Assembly (NCBI RefSeq): GCF_002000985.1
Contig: NZ_CP018822.1
Coordinates: 1,816,001-1,880,000, forward strand
Direction: 5' to 3'
DNA length: 64,000 bases
Source: Streptococcus gallolyticus subsp. gallolyticus DSM 16831
GTDB taxonomy: Bacteria > Bacillota > Bacilli > Lactobacillales > Streptococcaceae
Shown here in pieces: positions 61,875 to 64,000 of this stretch. The stretch's first letter is position 1. Each line of letters begins with the position of its first letter. The position numbers and the translations under genes are program-made. The notes beneath the pieces are model-generated. The model ran no database searches, was not told the origin of the DNA, and saw nothing but the letters and a program-made list of their open reading frames with translations.

Positions 61875-63515
61875 TCACAAATGTGTATCCACCAAACCAC
61901 AGAAAGCATCAATAGGACTTACACCGACAAATGGTGAATAGCCCAGCATTTTATCAAAACTAGCTAAAACACTTGCTTTAGTTGGTGAATAAGCATTAAT
62001 ATATGTGCGAACACGAGGAGCATCTTGGAGATGATAAGGATTATTAAACGAAATCATAGCATAAGTTTCTTCGTCCACAAATCGAGGCATATCAAGAGCG
62101 TGTTTTGGGCTCCAATTAATCCGAACCGTCGTCTGATTGGAAGCTGTGGGACAGTTAACCAAAATCAAACGCAACTTATCCTTTGATAATTGTGAAGTTC
62201 CATGTAGGTCATCTTCAAGTGGATGATAATGGCTAACCTCAAACCCTTGGCTCTTAAAATAATTTTCAGCTAGTAGGCTAATTTTATAACCCTCAGCAAT
62301 CTCATCTTCTCCGACAACGGTTATTTCAATTTGAGGAAATCTTTCACGATCAAACGGAATAAGATGTTGAATATCTTTGACCAAAGTAATTGATTTATCC
62401 GCACACTCATTGCGCCAAGCAATCGACTCAATAGTTTCCTGTGGATAGGACATTGATTCTAATGTCATCTTTAAAGCCAAGATTCTGATGACTGCTTCAT
62501 CCAAGCGTTCTCGAGAAAGTGTTCCGTCATGCAATGCTTCCAATAAATAGCCGTAATCTTCGTAAAAATCCGTTGAAAAACAGAACATATCACAGCCTGC
62601 ATTAATAGAAGCCGTTAAGGCTGCCTTTCGTGGAAGTGACATACAGTAGCCACCCATAATAGTAGCATCTGTAATGATAAGCCCATTAAAACCAAGTTTT
62701 CCTCGCAGAATACCTGATAACAGCTGCTTACTTTGACTTGCTGGTAACATATCTGCGATTTCTAGTTTGGCATTAATTTCTTTTTCTAAGGCTGGTTGAA
62801 CAATATGTCCTACCATTACTGATAACAGCCCGACGTCAATAGCTTCGCTGTAAACACGACCGTAACTAGCATACCAATCTTCTGCCGACAAACTGTTGTA
62901 GGTAGGGTGCAAATGTTGGTCACGATAATCAACACCGTCTCCTGGAAAATGTTTGCAAGCTGCAGCCATTCCATTTTGCTGCAATGTTTGGACATAGCAT
63001 TTCACATTGTCAACGACCGTTTGCACATCAGAACCATAAGTCCGAACATTAGTAATCGGATTTTGGGTATTGAAATCAATATCGCTAACTGGTGCAAAAT
63101 TCCAATTACAGCCTGCTGCTTTTCCTTCAACAGCACATACTTTTGCAAATTTTCTAGTGATTTCTAAATCATTAGTTGCGGCAACCTGTAAAGGATTGGC
63201 AAAATAAGTACCCTCTTCGTTTGCACCGTATCCGCCTTCTTCAAGATTTGCAGCTTTTAAAAGAGGAATTTGAGTGAGCTGGTCTAGCCGAGCCCATTTT
63301 TTCTGAAGGTCGTCTGCTGGCATAGGTCGAAAGAGAAAACCACTCACATGATAGTCAGAAACCAAACGATTCAACTCATCATCTGAATAAATAGAACCTA
63401 ACAAACAAAATAATTGACCAACCTTCTCTTCATCCGTTAAACGATTTGCCAGTTGAATAACCTCGGCACTCTGTTCTTCGGTCAAATAAAAGGGGTTTTG
63501 AGTTAAATTAATCAT
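61875..63515 (-). CDS. Glycoside hydrolase family 3 protein (NagZ-like type)
   Basis: 546 residues. The GH3 barrel has CKHFPGDG followed by the D-x-H dyad in YRDQHLHP, as in NagZ-like members, and the nucleophile region LIITDATIMGGY. A C-terminal domain ends with YINAYSPT and VGVSPIDAFCG. No signal peptide is seen, so it works on imported or intracellular glycosides. It is paralogous to the partial gene upstream and is followed by beta-phosphoglucomutase. Beta-N-acetylglucosaminidase, beta-glucosidase or beta-glycoside phosphorylase activities are all possible. Confidence 0.82.
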   Translation of the reverse strand: MINLTQNPFYLTEEQSAEVIQLANRLTDEEKVGQLFCLLGSIYSDDELNRLVSDYHVSGFLFRPMPADDLQKKWARLDQLTQIPLLKAANLEEGGYGANEEGTYFANPLQVAATNDLEITRKFAKVCAVEGKAAGCNWNFAPVSDIDFNTQNPITNVRTYGSDVQTVVDNVKCYVQTLQQNGMAAACKHFPGDGVDYRDQHLHPTYNSLSAEDWYASYGRVYSEAIDVGLLSVMVGHIVQPALEKEINAKLEIADMLPASQSKQLLSGILRGKLGFNGLIITDATIMGGYCMSLPRKAALTASINAGCDMFCFSTDFYEDYGYLLEALHDGTLSRERLDEAVIRILALKMTLESMSYPQETIESIAWRNECADKSITLVKDIQHLIPFDRERFPQIEITVVGEDEIAEGYKISLLAENYFKSQGFEVSHYHPLEDDLHGTSQLSKDKLRLILVNCPTASNQTTVRINWSPKHALDMPRFVDEETYAMISFNNPYHLQDAPRVRTYINAYSPTKASVLASFDKMLGYSPFVGVSPIDAFCGLVDTHL

Positions 63516-63531
63516 AAGTTATCTTCCTGAA

Positions 63532-63999
63532 TTAGTATCGTAAATAATCTTTTCCACAGAAAGGATCGACAGGACTAATCCCTTTAAAATCGCTCTGACC
63601 TAAAACTTTTTTCAATGTTTCTTCAACAACAATGTCTGTTAAACAATAAGCATTGATATAAGTCTTTATATTTGGTAGGTCATACAATTCAAAAGGATTA
63701 CCAAAACTAATATGTACGGTTGGAATATCCGCAGAAAAACGTGGAAGGTTGCCTGCTTGATGCCAGTTAATCCGAAGAGATAATTTATCTTTTCGAGCTG
63801 ACTCCTGATGAGAAATATAAAGGAACAAGTCATATTTTTTCTGCCAATTACGTACACTATTATCCTTAGGAATAGAATCATTAGGATTTGAAACCGTGAC
63901 TGTAAACCCTGCTTCTTCTAGCTGCTTCTTAACAAGAGTTTCGACATGTTCACGTTCCCATGGATCTGAAATAACGGTTAACAAAATTTTTTGATGCTC
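63532..63999 (-). CDS. GH3 protein, C-terminal part (runs off the window)
   Basis: The frame is open to the right edge, so the N-terminal catalytic barrel is missing. The visible 155 residues match the C-terminal domain of the next gene: LSLRINWHQAGNLPRF against VRINWSPKHALDMPRF, HISFGNPFELYDLPNIKTYINAY against MISFNNPYHLQDAPRVRTYINAY, and GISPVDPFCG against GVSPIDAFCG. The two are tandem paralogues 16 bp apart and probably form one operon with pgmB and the SDR gene. Confidence 0.8.
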   Translation of the reverse strand, partial: EHQKILLTVISDPWEREHVETLVKKQLEEAGFTVTVSNPNDSIPKDNSVRNWQKKYDLFLYISHQESARKDKLSLRINWHQAGNLPRFSADIPTVHISFGNPFELYDLPNIKTYINAYCLTDIVVEETLKKVLGQSDFKGISPVDPFCGKDYLRY

Positions 64000-64000
64000 T

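Noticed and set aside
1..64000. CRISPR arrays, insertion sequences, prophage genes, tRNA or rRNA genes
   Set aside because: No regularly spaced repeats, transposase or integrase frames, or recognisable tRNA/rRNA segments were found on either strand.

Overview
The window is low-GC Firmicute chromosome. The gene order vicR-vicK-vicX / rnc / smc / two Cof-type phosphatases / ftsY, the divergent ccpA-pepQ pair and a T-box-controlled thrS all indicate Streptococcus. The accessory genes (two secreted pectate lyases, oleate hydratase, a three-gene sortase-C pilus locus, an LXG toxin of the TelC type) fit the S. bovis/equinus complex (S. gallolyticus, S. infantarius, S. lutetiensis and relatives). 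The species cannot be fixed from this sequence alone.

Layout. 1-2.3 kb: the end of a DUF1980 gene, then a MerR regulator divergent from an oxidoreductase, with a textbook 19-bp-spacer MerR promoter between them. 2.3-17.5 kb: conserved core (ftsY, two HAD phosphatases, smc, rnc, vicXKR, and the divergent glutamine/glutamate ABC operon glnQHMP), interrupted only by a small secreted DUF6287 protein. 17.5-25.4 kb: a two-component system, a PepSY protein, a DUF3114 protein, a RelBE-type toxin-antitoxin pair, and a TetR regulator with oleate hydratase. 25.4-40 kb: surface and antagonism genes. These are the pilus locus (thioester adhesin, major pilin, sortase C), a type VII secretion toxin operon (two small LXG-associated proteins, TelC-like toxin, and four tandem TipC-like immunity genes of which one has a nonsense codon), and two tandem PL9-type pectate lyases. 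40.4-48.7 kb: core again (thrS, two glycolipid glycosyltransferases, ccpA, pepQ, an SMR transporter, a Nudix hydrolase).

48.7-59 kb holds the least familiar system. A LysR regulator is divergent from an operon for an amidohydrolase-fold protein, two ceramidase-fold proteins and a beta-glucoside-type PTS permease. Behind an internal terminator come a cell-wall-anchored Sel1-repeat protein and a large lipoprotein. A near-consensus CcpA site lies in the divergent promoter region. The amidohydrolase and one ceramidase-like protein have lost recognisable metal ligands, so this is probably an uncharacterised pathway for an imported glycoside or glycolipid-like compound. 59-64 kb: a MATE transporter, then GH3 - GH3 - beta-phosphoglucomutase - SDR genes that look like a second sugar operon running off the right edge.

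No rRNA, tRNA, CRISPR array, insertion sequence, phage gene or type VII secretion core gene was seen. Most genes are on the minus strand.
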